A stretch of 64,000 nt of DNA, taken from positions 1-64,000 of the forward strand of contig VZSF01006578.1 in the NCBI GenBank assembly GCA_013398295.1, written 5' to 3'. The position numbers and the translations under genes were made by a program. Position 1 is the stretch's first letter, and every line of letters starts with the position of its first letter. This DNA comes from Chionis minor (lineage: Eukaryota; Chordata; Aves; Charadriiformes; Chionididae). Under the pieces are notes generated by a model, which was given only the letters and a program-made list of their open reading frames with translations, was not told the origin of the DNA and did not search any database. This document shows, one piece after another, positions 12,298 to 23,772 of the stretch.

Positions 12298-15186
12298 CTA
12301 TGAAAGAGAAAACCCGCTGCAGGACTAGGTTTGGAATACATGACCTAATTTGAAGCAGAAATCTCATTGATTTCAGCCTCATGGCCCAAAGGCAAAAGGT
12401 CTAGCACTGTTGCCAGGAAAGTAAGTGGCAAAACTCCTACTGGGTGCAGTGTGAGTTGGTTGGTTTTTATATCAGGCTTGCATCAGAAAGACATTGAGCG
12501 AAATGTCAACCCTATCAGTGTGAATAGGATTTTTGCCACTCGCCAAGTGAGCACCAAGATTGCATTTCTTACATCTGCAAAACTCAAGCCAAGTAATTAC
12601 TGTCTCTCTTTCTTCCTGGATGGATATTGCTGGCACTGATTACAACTGGCATTTTTCAGAATTCTTTTCTTACTCTTAAAGATTTTGCTATCTGTGAGTG
12701 TTAACACAACTCATTTTTACTTAATTTTTCGGCATTCATTTTTCTCTCAGAACCTGATCTGGTCTCTTTTATAACACAACTTCTTTGCTCAACCCCTCTC
12801 ACTCCAAGCAGTGTGATTTTGGAGTCACACAGGGAGCACAGTTATAGTTTAGTTATAACACAGTTATAGTTTATAGTTCAGGGGATTTAAGAAACTGAAT
12901 GCCTTTGGGAAAAACTCTGTATTTCATTGTTCAGAGGATAAAACCAAATTAGGACATTATTTAAATATGTTAAAATGGTGTCAGAATTCACTGGTGCTTT
13001 TGATTCATTCAGGTAGTAGTAGTTAGCTACAGTAGCAGCTGGAAATATTTATAATTCTTAGCTCTTTTCTAGGTATTTTCTGTCCATAGATATTAGTAGT
13101 CTATTTTCTTAATATCTTGTTCATTTCTACAGCAGTGATAAAATTAGACCAAAACTATTTTCTAAGGATCCCTCAATAGCCATTAGAGAAGAATAAAGAT
13201 ACAGTTGTAATATTGAAGCCAATCTCTGCTTCTCAAAAACCTATCATAATTCCACTATTAAAAACCATGGCATCATGAAATGACTTGGCATAGGCTAACT
13301 CAGGAAAGTCCATTTGGTAGTCAGACAAGAGACCAAAACATTATATAGTCATAGGAGGAGGATCAAAACTTAACGTTTGATGACTCATTAGTAATTGTGT
13401 AACATGTTTATAATCTGTCTCTTTTTTAAGAATCTGGGAGAGAAAAAATAGATTTTTTTTTTTTAAAGAGAAATCACTTAAGGATTTCTCATTCCTGAAA
13501 CTTCTTTTATGCTATTAAAATGACAGGTACATCATAAATTCTTTTCCACTCATTAATATGTATCCTTTGATGAGTTAGGTTTGTCTGTTTATGGCATTTT
13601 AACACATTAACCTATTTAATACAGCATTCTTTTAAAGAGCAAAATTGCAGTAATAGTAATTTCTTTACATCTTTCTTGTTTCATGTTGGCATTCTTTAGG
13701 AAGAGTGGAAATTAAAAATCTTAAGTTTTACAAGGGTTTTAAAACCTTTTCTGAAAAGTTATGATTCACATAGAAATTTCTAGTTATCTGAAGATCAAAA
13801 CCAAAGTCAGAAACATGCCATGATACCCTCTCAATTCTGACTACTATAAGATTTCTTGGTTTAAGAAGATTTTTGTTGTAATTCCAATTTGACAATTTTA
13901 AAGTAACGTGAAAACCATATTTAAGCTCTAAGGGTGCACGCTTTACGCCACGTCATCACCTCACACCTCGGATATCTATTTAAAGCAGCAGAGCACAGGA
14001 TAAAATACAATCTGAGTAGGAAGAGAGGAATTACAGATGTGCAATGAAGGACTAAGAGCAAAATTAAAATTTGAACAAATTAGGATCCATCAACATTGAA
14101 ATAATTTTTGTTTCACATCTAAGAAATAGAAAGCAGAAAGAACCCCCAGAAAAGCCTTTCTAGATGGAGGAAAAATGAGTGTCAGTATACTAAGTGCAAC
14201 CTTCAGACTGGCACTCCATTTATTCTTTTCTCACCAAACCTTAGATAAGCAACTACTGTGCAGTGTATTTCTACAAGTATAAAGGAAACATTGCTACTTT
14301 AACTATCTGAGGTAATCTATGTTTCCCTGGCATATCAAGTAGGCAGGACTGAAAGCTTTGCTTACTTGGAGATTAACTCTTGCGTTGCAATTTATGATTC
14401 AATTGAAGAGACATTTTATGGCCTACAGTTGGTATTTTTATGTAGAAAAGCACACGTCTTAGAGGTTGAAGTTTTTTATTCATGTAAAAGAGGATTAAAA
14501 TGTTTGCAGGTGAACAATGTCTTTAAAAAGCTATTGAGGTAGGAAAATGATCAAATACCAGGCAAGATATTTGCACCAAGTGAACATTTTATAGCAGTGT
14601 TTTAATACTTCTGCAAAGCAATAAAGCTGGAAATAGAGTAAACAAATTCTGAACTTGAGTAGACTAGAAAAAAGCAATTTTATTCTATATCCCAACCCAA
14701 CACCTTATGTCAATGAAAGCTATGCTGTTTGAACGCTATGCCCAGTCCTGAGTGAAAACAGACAGCTAAATTCATCCCTAATGTAAATGCTGAAATCACT
14801 GGAAGCATGCCTGCTGACATTAGATTGAAATTTTTTCTTAGCTACTATGCCTCAAAGTATTTATTATCAGCTGCATAAAAATAAACCATTTAAGAACATA
14901 TGGCTTGGCAAAACATCACCCTTTGCTTTAATGTTTCTGGAGTTTGAGTTAAACGGTCTTTATAAACTGTTGAAGGAAGAAAATAGCTGAAGAGTAAAAT
15001 CACAAGAACCATTTGAGATACGAAAGCATTCTTACAAGGGACTTGCTTTTAAAGGCAGTCAGAGTACTATTAAAAATTGTGGTAATAGAAGTAGCAGTAA
15101 GTCAAGCATGTACATACCAGTTAGCATCTGCCTGAGTAGCTCACAGTCCTCCACTCAACAAATTAATGAATTTTTTGCTTTGACAG
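12298..15186. other. AT-rich sequence, small direct repeat only
   Basis: An imperfect direct repeat of CACAGTTATAGTTTA lies at 12837-12880. Otherwise I see no gene, transposon or RNA feature that can be supported. Confidence 0.55.
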
Positions 15187-15277
15187 CTATCCTCCAGTCT
15201 TTGTGACAAAGGTGCCCCTGCATGGACACCCCTTCGTTGTCCTCTTCATCCTTGCAGATGAAAAAGCACACTTTCAT
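15187..15277 (+). other. Candidate internal exon of an unknown gene (91 bp)
   Basis: The segment is preceded by a T-rich acceptor (TTTTTTGCTTTGACAG, ending at 15186) and followed by a consensus donor (GTAAGT at 15278). Two of three frames are blocked by TGA. The third is open throughout: after one base completing a split codon it gives 30 residues beginning YPPVFVTKVPLHGH, then a hydrophobic stretch PFVVLFILA, then DEKAHFH. It leaves in phase 0. I do not recognise the protein, and no phase-matched neighbouring exon is visible. It may be a real exon of a gene with very long introns, a noncoding-RNA exon or a chance combination. Confidence 0.22.
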
Positions 15278-17082
15278 GTAAGTTGTTAGGTGTGGGGAAG
15301 ACATTTGTAAACAATCTCATTTTAAAAGGACAAGTAATGTACCCAAATGCCAACTTCTGTTAAAGCAGTTATTTGATAAGCTTGAAGTGAGATTCAGAGG
15401 GACAAAAAGGACACAGTCACTGGAAGGATATAATTTAGTGCTTAAAAAGGAACTTAGGAGCAGATCACAGCTATAATTCAGGCTAATGTTTCATTTCATT
15501 TTAAAAAGGAGTCATTAGAAAATGCTTTGAAGCATGAGAATGTCTGCCCATTGGGCTTCCTGACCAGTCTAGGAAGGGAAGATCTCAAACAGTTTAATAG
15601 AAAGTTATGTAAAGATCCAGACTTCAAGATAAAAATAGACAATGTACTATGCAGAAAATTACCATCATTTCTGGTGCCTTTGGGTTTTGCTCTGCAAGTG
15701 CTTACTCACTTGAAAAAAATCCTAATGTCTCCAAACCCCACTTGCTTTCTAATTAGAGTATTATTACTTACATGAGTAAGCATTTGCAGGATAAGTGCCT
15801 TTGCAAGCAGCGTGAGAGAGGCCAGCAAGTGAATGAGCACTGGAATGGAATGATCCATTTAGCTACCCAGGAAGCCTGGATATACCTGAGTCCTGCCCTG
15901 CAGGCAGTAAATTACCTTCTTGTGAGTAAGGACTTGTCATAAGCAAAGGCCCCTACATGAGAACTACATTTGCTTGTGCAATTACTGCGAACCTAAATAA
16001 ATAAATAAATAAATAACAAGCCTCAGGTGTCTGACAGCACTTTGGGGGATCAGAAGGTCTCAGGTAGTTAAACACGACTAAAATTTTGGATTCAGTGTCA
16101 GTTTGGATTTGGGAGCTGCAAAGAAGCCCCCACATAAAGGCTAAGGTGTGCTGTATGAAATGGCACCCCAAAAAAGAGAAGGCTATAGGCTCTTCACCTT
16201 CCAGTAAACCCACATCTGCCTCGAAAAGTCCTATGTCTTTACCGGGTTCAAAATTAATTTCCATGAAAAGTAAAAAAGAAGGGAATATCCTCCTGGATTG
16301 ATCATTGAGGATATAAAGAAGGTTATTTTAAAATACAGAATTTACTACCACATAGATATATATGTCCTGAGGGTAACAGAAACAACAAAAGACTGTAACA
16401 TTCCGGCAATGTTAAAATTTATTAGATGGACAGCATGCCTGTATTTCTGAGATAAAAGAGATATTTACAGCAATTCAGTTGCCAACACAAGTGTCTAACA
16501 CCCATTTGAGAGCTCCATTATCAGACATCTACACAGTGATGGCAAAGATTAATCAAGGCCAATGGGAATCCACGTTCCTGGGACAAGCACCTGGAGGACA
16601 GGGGACACTGCAAAGCATATCAAATGGCACCAGATGTCTATATTTAGGAGACTGAATGAAGGCATCTGTAACCCAAAGTTATTCCATAGCAACTGCCTGA
16701 CACACTAATTCTCTCTGTCAAAGACAGGTATCACTGATCAAGCCCTGTGAGTTGTGAAGGTCAGCCATGGGGCTACCCATTCACAGCCCTGTTTAGAAAC
16801 AAACAGATGGGCAGTGACTGCAGAATAGGCAGACTCAAGTGAAGTGGACAAGAGCAGGGGTTTTTCTGTGCCCAGGTGCAAGCATGCTGACAGCTTGATA
16901 TACAGGTTGTTGATGTTAATTCTTTTTTCAAAAGACACATGTAAAAGGTGCTGTGTTGGATCCAGTCACTTCCACTGCACTTCAGCAAGTGCAAACCAGC
17001 ACCTGCTCAGGACTTCAGATGGAAATGCAAAGCACTTTAATTCCACATGGATTTCAACCCAAAATCAGTAAGTCCAGCATTT
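15278..17082. other. AT-rich sequence with one AAAT microsatellite
   Basis: Apart from the tetranucleotide repeat at 15994-16016 this contains only short open frames (such as 82 codons at 15527-15775) without recognisable content. Confidence 0.55.
15994..16016 (+). repeat. (TAAA)n microsatellite
   Basis: Almost six perfect tandem copies of TAAA. Confidence 0.95.
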
Positions 17083-17629
17083 TATAGAATCACAGAACCA
17101 GAGAATGGTTGAAGTTGGAAGGGACCTATGGAGGTCATCTCACTCAAACCCCATGCTCAAGCAGGGCCACCTAGAGCAGGTAGCCCAGGACTCTGTCGGG
17201 ACAGCTTTTTAATATCTCCAAGGACAAGAATCCACAACCTCTCTGGGCAACCCGTGACAGTACTCTGTCACTCTCACAGTGAAAAAAGTGTTTCCTGATG
17301 TTCAAGGGAACATCTTGTGTTGCAGTTCACGTCTATTACCTCTGGTCCTGCCACTGGGCACCACTGAAAGAGCCTGGCTATGTCATCTTTGCACCCTACC
17401 TTCAAGTATTTGTATATATCAATAAGATCGCCCTGAGCCTTCTTTTCTCCAGGCTGAACAGCCACATCTGTCTCAGTCTTCCCTTATAGTAGAGAAGCTC
17501 CAGTCCCTTCATCATCTTAGTGATGCTTCACTGGATTTTCTCTAGCAGCTCCATCTCTCTCTTGTACTGGGGAGCCCAGAGCTGGACACAGCACTGCAGA
17601 TGTGTCTTCACCAGTGCTGAGAAGAGGGT
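17083..17629 (-). mobile_element. CR1 LINE, 5'-truncated 3' fragment
   Basis: Read on the minus strand, this ends in the CR1 tail: GACCTCCATAGGTCCCTTCC at about 17136-17117, then CAACCATTCTCTGG and a degraded octamer repeat. The segment covers roughly the last 550 bases of the element, that is the end of ORF2 and the 3' UTR. The 5' truncation at about 17629 is typical of target-primed reverse transcription. Stops and frameshifts leave no usable ORF2; the open frame at 17274-17465 still shows the QGDLIDIYKYLK region of the ORF2 C-terminus. Its tail type matches the copy at 48335-48940 and differs from the two nearer copies. The 5' boundary is approximate. Confidence 0.92.
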
Positions 17630-17777
17630 CTTAAAGATACTCTAAAATACACACCTAGTAGAAAATAGCTTTTTTTAACAATTTACAGCTCTATAGATGG
17701 AAAATTGTTCAGTACTATATATAAACTAACAGGAAAGATGAGAGTCTGTCATGTTATAAAACTGCTGGCATGTAATT

Positions 17778-17818
17778 AAAGAAAAAAACAAAACCAAAAA
17801 CCAAAACCAAAACCCAAA
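17778..17818 (+). repeat. A/C-rich low-complexity tract (CAAAACC-like)
   Basis: Imperfect repeats of ACCAAAA lie between two CR1 elements. Confidence 0.85.
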
Positions 17819-17907
17819 GAACAAGACAGACAAAACAATATGAGAAAAACAAAGTTGCCTAGTGTTGAACTCTGCTAGTTTACATGCATAATGTATATCT
17901 ATAGTCA

Positions 17908-18762
17908 CAGAAGGCAAAGGCAGGGACTGGGAGAATGAGGAACCACACACTGTAGGAAAGGATCAGGTTTGAGAACTTCTAAGGAACCTGAAGGTGCACA
18001 AGTTTATGGGGCCTGATGAAATTCATCCGCACAAAGCACAAAGAGAGGCTGGGCAAAGAATGGATTGAGAGCAGCTCTGCCTAAAAGGACTTGGGTTGCT
18101 GACTGATGAGAAGCTCAACTTGAGTTGGCAATGTCTGCTCGCAGTCCAGGCGGCCAGCCACATCCTGGGCTGCATCAAAAGAAGCGTGGCCAGGAGGTCA
18201 AGGGAGGTGATCCTGCCCCTCTACTCCACTCTCATGAGACCTGACCTGGAGTACTGTGTCCAGGTCTGGAGCTCCCAACATAAGGAGAACATGGACCTGT
18301 TGGAGGGAGTCCAGAGGAGGGCCATGAAGATGATCAAAGGGCTGGAGCACCTGTCCTATGAAGACAGGCTGAGAGAGTTGGGGTTGTTCAGCTTGAAGAA
18401 GAGAAGGCTCCAGGGAGACCTTATAGCAGCCTTCCAGTACTTAAAGGGGGCCTACAGGGAATATGGGGAGGGGCTCTTTATCAAGGAGTGTAGTGACAGA
18501 ATGAGGGGTAATGGTTTTAAACTGGAAGAGGGTAGATTCAGGTTACATGTTATGAAGAAATTCTTTGCTCTGATGGTGGTGAAACACTGGACCAGGCTGC
18601 CCAGAGAAGCTGTGGATGCCCCATCCCTGGAAGTGTTCAAGATCAGGTTGGACAGGACTTTGAGTAACTTGGTCTAGTGGAAGGTGTCCCTGCCCATGGC
18701 AGGGGTTTGGAACTAGATGATCTTTAAGGTCCCTTCCAACTCAAACCATTCTATGATTCTAT
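17908..18762 (+). mobile_element. CR1 LINE with an internal deletion
   Basis: Two CR1 blocks are joined here. Bases about 17908-18030 correspond to a region just before the reverse transcriptase core; they translate around 17961 to a DQV-stop-ELLRNLKVHK-type stretch followed by MGPDEIHP. From about 18031 the sequence jumps to the C-terminal part of ORF2, missing the RT catalytic core, which normally spans well over a kilobase. The 3' end is intact, with GATGATCTTTAAGGTCCCTT at 18717-18736 and two ATTCTATG octamers ending at about 18762. The deletion could be post-insertional or a template jump during insertion. The 5' edge is approximate. Confidence 0.9.
18096..18680 (+). pseudogene. CR1 ORF2 C-terminal remnant (193 open codons)
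   Basis: This uninterrupted frame encodes the C-terminal domain of CR1 ORF2, downstream of the reverse transcriptase. Landmarks are NLSWQC and AASHILGCIKRSVARRSR near the start, LEYCVQVW at about residues 51-58, LEGVQRRAMKMIKGLEHLSY at about 69-88, [19 protein letters not shown] after that, and HWTRLPREAVDAPSLEVFK near the end. The natural ORF2 stop (TAG) follows at 18678-18680. The apparent ATG at 18096 is internal to ORF2 and not a real start. The RT core and endonuclease are absent, so it cannot support retrotransposition. Lack of internal stops suggests a relatively young copy or luck; there is no sign of a domesticated gene. Confidence 0.88.
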
Positions 18763-20099
18763 GAAATTTTCTATAGGTAGTTTCTTATACAGAACTGAAG
18801 TATCAAACCAAAAACCTCTGTATATTGAAGAGAAATGTCAACACTTATCTGCAGAGAAACCAACAGACATAGCAAAAGCTAAAGTTACAAAACCCAGTTC
18901 ACATTAATTCATGCAGTAGCAAATTATTTTGTCACTATATTGTCATAATGAAGTAGTTCCTTCCTCAATGTGGGCATGCTAGCTTCGTTATTTATTATCA
19001 GATCATTTCAAAACTCCCTAAAGCATGAGGTATTGTGCCTTAGATGGACCCTGTCACACAATGTTAACATATATTAAAAAATTCATCTCAAATTAACTTA
19101 TAATTTCCTGTTGAAGCCAGGGAAGAATGCTAGCTACATTAAGACAGAGTTACTGAACTCATTATGATGATTATTATAACAAATATGCAAGAAAAATCTC
19201 AAAGCACACTGCACTGAGTACCCAAGTTTAGATATAAAATGAGGAATTTCAGAAGCCAGATGCAGAAACAGTGCCACTTAGAAGATTTATTCTGTATATT
19301 GAACACAGAAGTGACTTGTGAATTCAAGCAGGCAGTAAGCGACACCAAATCTCATTTCTCCTTCAGAATATAGCTTTCCAGACTTTTGCTACTTTCCAGT
19401 TCCTCATGTTGCATTCTCTCCTTATCTCATATACCTGAAGATGTCATCTCCTTTGGTGCTATTTGATCCATTTAGGATGTTTAATTCAGATAATAGGTGC
19501 TTTTGCAATTTTCTAGATCTATTCTTGATGAAGCAACATATGAGTCATGTAAGTGGAAAGTCTGAGGCATGATCCCTCAGGAATTTATCTCAGTCCTCTC
19601 CTAATATGCAAAGCTCAGAGACGTAGAATTTACAGCTGAAAAAGGAACATTATTTGTTCTCCGTGAAAAATATATGACATTTCAAATACATGACCAGCTT
19701 TTATTGAGATGGATTCCTACTGAGGAAGCTTTTCACAAGTTCAACCAATGTTCAGCCTATGGCTTAGTAAGCATCTCTTACAAGTAACAGGTTGACTGGG
19801 AGAGCTTCAGAAAACTGCTAGGTCCCACTCACCGCCTAAGATACATAAAAAGGCTCACTTTGGCAGTACCAAGGGTTTGAGAAGAACTCCAGATGCCACA
19901 TTTAACATGACAGCCAGAGCTATTGTGCTCTACAGAGCTAAAGAGGTGTTTGATGCCTCTCTTCTTAGTCCTTCAAACCATGGCCATATCCCCCAAACTG
20001 GAAATGATGGAGGGGCCCTCCTGCTGACACCAGTGCTGTATTCATCCCACACAGCTTCTGCTTGAGCAGCACTAAGGGGAAGGATGCAAGTTCCAACTT
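18763..20099. other. AT-rich spacer between two CR1 copies, nothing recognised
   Basis: There is no coding, RNA or repeat feature that I can support in this 1.3-kb interval. A 62-codon frame at 19877-20065 is without family resemblance. Confidence 0.55.
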
Positions 20100-21565
20100 A
20101 GAATCATAGAATCATCTAGTTTGGAAAACACCTTTAAGATCATCAAGTCCAACTGTTAACCTAACACTGTCAAGTCCACCACTAAACCATGTCCCTAAGC
20201 AAGACACCTACACATCTTTTAAATACCTCCAGGGATGAGGACTCAACCGCTTCCCTGGGTAGCCTGTTCCAATGCCTGACAATCCTTTCAGTGAAGAAAT
20301 TTTTCCTAATTTCCAATCCAAACCTCCACTGGCGTGACTTGAGGCCATTTCCTCTCCTACAGCTTGTTACTTGGCAGAAGAAACTGACACCCATCTTGCT
20401 ACAACTTCCTTTCAGGCAGTTGTAGAGAGTGATAAGGTCTCCCCTCAGCCTCCTCTTCTCCAGGCTAAACAACCCCAGCTCCCTCAGCCGCTCCTCATAA
20501 GACTTGTGCTCTAGACCCTTCACCAGCTTCATTGCTCATCTTTGGATATGCTCCAGCACCTCAATGTCTTTCTTGTAGAGAGGGGCCCAAAACTGAACAC
20601 AATATTCGAGGTGCAGCCTCACCAGTGCCAAGAGCAGGGCGGCAATTGCTTCCCTGGTCCTGCTGGCCATGCTATTTGTAACACAAGCCAGGATGCTATT
20701 GGCCTTCTTGGCCACCTGGGCACACTGCCGGCTCATACTCAGCTGACTGTTGACCAACACCCCCAGGACCTTTTTCGCCAGGCAGCTTTCCAGTCACTCT
20801 TCCCCAAGCCTGTAGTGCTGCATGGGGTTGTTTATGACCCAAGTGCAGGACACGGTACTTGGCCTTACTGAATCTTATGCAATTGGCCTTGTCCATTGAT
20901 CCAGCCTGTCCATATCCCTCTGTGGAACCTTCCTACCATCAGGCAGATCAACACTCCCGCCCAACTTGTGTTGCCTGCAAATTTACTGAGGGTGCACTCA
21001 ATCCCCTCATCCAGACCATTGATAAAGAACATTAAACAGAACTGGCCCCAATACTGAGCCCTGGGGAACACCACTTGTCACTGGCTGCCAACTGGATTTA
21101 ACTCCATTCACTACAGCTCTTTGGGCTTGGCCACCCAGCCAGTTTTTTACCCAGCAAAGAGTACGTCCATCCAAGCCATAAACAGTCAGTTTCTCCAGCA
21201 GAATGCTGAGGGAAATGGTGTAAAAGGCTTTACTAAAGCCCAGGTAAACAACATTCACAACCCTTCCCTCATCCACTAAGTGGCTCACCTTGTCATAGAA
21301 GGAGATCAGGTTAGTCAAGCAGGACCTGCCTTTCATAAATCCATGCTGACTGGGCCTGATCATCTTTGTTGTCCTGTATGTGTCGTGTGATGCTCCATAA
21401 CCTTCCCTGGCACCGAAGTCAGGCTGACAGGGCTGTTGTTCCCTGGATCCTCCTTCCAGCTCTTCTTGTAGATGGGCATCACATTTGCTAACATCCAGTC
21501 AACTGGGACATGCCCAGTTAGCCAGAACTGCTGATACATGATTGAGACGTGTTTGGTGGGTAAAG
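20100..21565 (-). mobile_element. CR1 LINE, longest copy (about 1.47 kb), 5'-truncated
   Basis: On the minus strand this runs from the reverse transcriptase region at about 21565 to an intact 3' terminus at 20100. It ends with GATGATCTTAAAGGTGTTTT and then ATGATTCTATGATTC. The 5' end is truncated inside the RT domain, so the endonuclease and ORF1 are missing. The tail type differs from the other three copies, so this is a separate subfamily. A 17-base poly(T) lies about 130 bases beyond its truncated end. The 5' boundary is judged by eye from similarity fading after the stretch at 21481-21562. Confidence 0.93.
20182..21363 (-). pseudogene. CR1 ORF2 reverse transcriptase and C-terminal remnant, inactivated
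   Basis: From 21363 downwards the minus strand encodes the RT palm: [20 protein letters not shown], then [15 protein letters not shown], then [15 protein letters not shown]. The first catalytic motif, normally an aspartate-containing LDFSKAFDT block, has both aspartates replaced (LGFSKAFYT). The FADD-type motif reads FAGN, so both catalytic aspartates are lost. The frame shifts at about 21007-21074, is disrupted again between 20865 and 20760, and meets a stop near 20533-20535. The C-terminal part resumes with [20 protein letters not shown] and [19 protein letters not shown]. It is a dead fossil with no domestication signal. Confidence 0.9.
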
Positions 21566-21697
21566 CTTGATGCTGCTACAAGTTTCAAAGTCCAGAGGGA
21601 GATGATACCCAACCAGCTGTGAGCTGGTGTAGTTCTTGAAAAGTTAAACTCACTAAAAGGAGACTGTGGAGTGGTAAGAGCAAAGAAAGATCCATGC

Positions 21698-21714
21698 TTT
21701 TTTTTTTTTTTTTT
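21698..21714 (+). repeat. Poly(T), 17 bases
   Basis: A pure T run follows the truncated end of the minus-strand CR1. Confidence 0.95.
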
Positions 21715-22880
21715 GAGATAAAATCCATAGCTGAGCTCAACCAAAAACATCCTTTTCTCATTGTGTGCTGGAAGCAAGACCACAAAAGCAATGCCTTTCA
21801 TCAAAATTTCTTAACTCATTATTATTCTGCTCACATAGTTATAGGTAAATAGCCACACTTGTTCAAAAAGTATGACTGCTTATCCACTCTGTTAAGCAGA
21901 GTATCTTAATGAGCAGCTAGCAGACTGTCTTTTTTAATAAAATGTGAACCAGGAGACTGGGAGGCATTTTTGAACAAAATTCCTGTGATTAACATGCAAA
22001 ATCCTTTAGGAGCTCAGAGAAGTCAATGGATTCAAACTAGATCTGGATTTGTCCCAGTGCTCTCTATCATTTACAGTAATAATTAACATATTTGCAAGGC
22101 TGGCTCCAATTCCCCAGCTGACATCAATTATGTCAATAGATTCCCAAGGATTAATTCTCTACAACAAATAGAAAAATGAAAATGTAGTTGCCAATATATA
22201 AAGGTGCTCACTAAACAGTTTCCAGGATATATTGTTCTTTAATGTTGTATAACTAGCCTACTTTGTTAATCTATGTCACCAGAGTTAGCTTGCTACTCAA
22301 CTAACACAGATGTAAAAGAATCAAATCTCTATAAATACAGGAGATGCTACAGCTTCAGCAAAGAAAACTGATCTATTAAGAAGGCTTTTTTCAGATGACT
22401 TTCAACAGGCCTTGGGGGCTGCTAAGTCTGGCAAAAATGAACATGTCAGATTTCATTGAAAATCACTGCCTGGCTAAAATGGGATTTTGAAAGATGAGCC
22501 ACCTGCTTTATTAATAACAACATCACAAGATTTTTTTGGTTTGTTTTGTAGAGGCAAAACTGTGTTCCACAGATCATTTTAAAATGTGAACAAAGGCTTA
22601 AAAACAACTGGAGTTATTTTTTAAGGATCTTCCCCCTCGCTGTCATCATAAGCCTCATAAATATAAGACTTTTACAGCAAAGATTTCCCCTTCCTTCTCT
22701 TTTGGCTCCAGGGAACATCTACAGAAAAATAAACCTAAATCTACAATACGAGGGAATCAAAGCCATAAAATGGGAGCAGCATTAGTGGAAAGACTGCCAA
22801 AAGACTAGGCACAAATCTCACTGGGGGCAAGACGACAGGTATACTAACTTATCTGCAGACCATTTTAAAACCCAGAAAGG

Positions 22881-22900
22881 GCACAGCACAGCACAGCATA
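22881..22900 (+). repeat. (GCACA)n short tandem repeat
   Basis: About four copies of GCACA, the last degraded to GCATA. Confidence 0.85.
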
Positions 22901-23754
22901 GAGGCAGGTGGCAGAGGTCCACAGGCTAAAAGGTTACCATTTTAATGTACATGACACCCGGTAACCCACACTACAGTCCATTGGAGCCCACTGGGTCAGT
23001 GGCAGGGTACAGTTATTCACAGGGACGTCTGCTCAGTTTCAGTAGAGCACATAGCATTTCTTGTCATTTTTGAAAGTTCTGTCCTGAACCCACTAGACAC
23101 TGAGCAATCAAATTTGGTATAGCAAACCCTTTACCCACCATGCCAAGCATCTGCCTGTCAGCTGGAACAAAACAGTTGTTTTACGACTGTGCAGCAACAG
23201 CGATAGCTTTGGACTGGGAAAAGGAGGAAAGTGTCTTACATTCAATTGAGACGCAGTGGGACAATTCCCAGGCAGGTGCCACAGAGATAATACTGAATGG
23301 ATGGAGAGTCAGGACACTTAAAGTGAGTGTTCTCATTCCAACACGTTGTTTTCTAAAAACTGTGGAAATAATATTTCACATCTGTATTAACATGACTATT
23401 AGCTGCACTGCAACTCATAGGACAGAGAAGAATAGTTGTGAGAAAAAGCACAACAGTTAACCTTACTTCCCCTGTTGCTGTTTAGATCAATTAGTTCTTG
23501 TGATTGATTACTACTTGCAGCAGTTTTCTTCGCCCATTCATGAAATTAAAAAAGGCATTTCTTTTACCTCTATTTAAAATGTGCAAAACCCAGCAAAATA
23601 TTACTTCTAGCTACTGCTTTCTTAGAATAATAGTGTACTAACAAAGAACTATATTCTGTCTACTTTTCCCAATCACTTGTTTTTTTTCAATTTCTAGACC
23701 GTCAAAAATACTAATTACTTTATAAAACTTTTTTTGTGTGATTCACACTTATGT

Positions 23755-23772
23755 ACACACATATATATATAA
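23755..23772 (+). repeat. (AC)n(AT)n dinucleotide repeat
   Basis: A short ACACAC run passes directly into five AT units. Confidence 0.85.

Noticed and set aside
12367..12639. 90-codon frame with acceptor-like TTGATTTCAG before and GTAAGT after a 44-base segment (12377-12420)
   Set aside because: The acceptor lacks a good pyrimidine tract and the segment is short with no recognisable peptide; judged chance.
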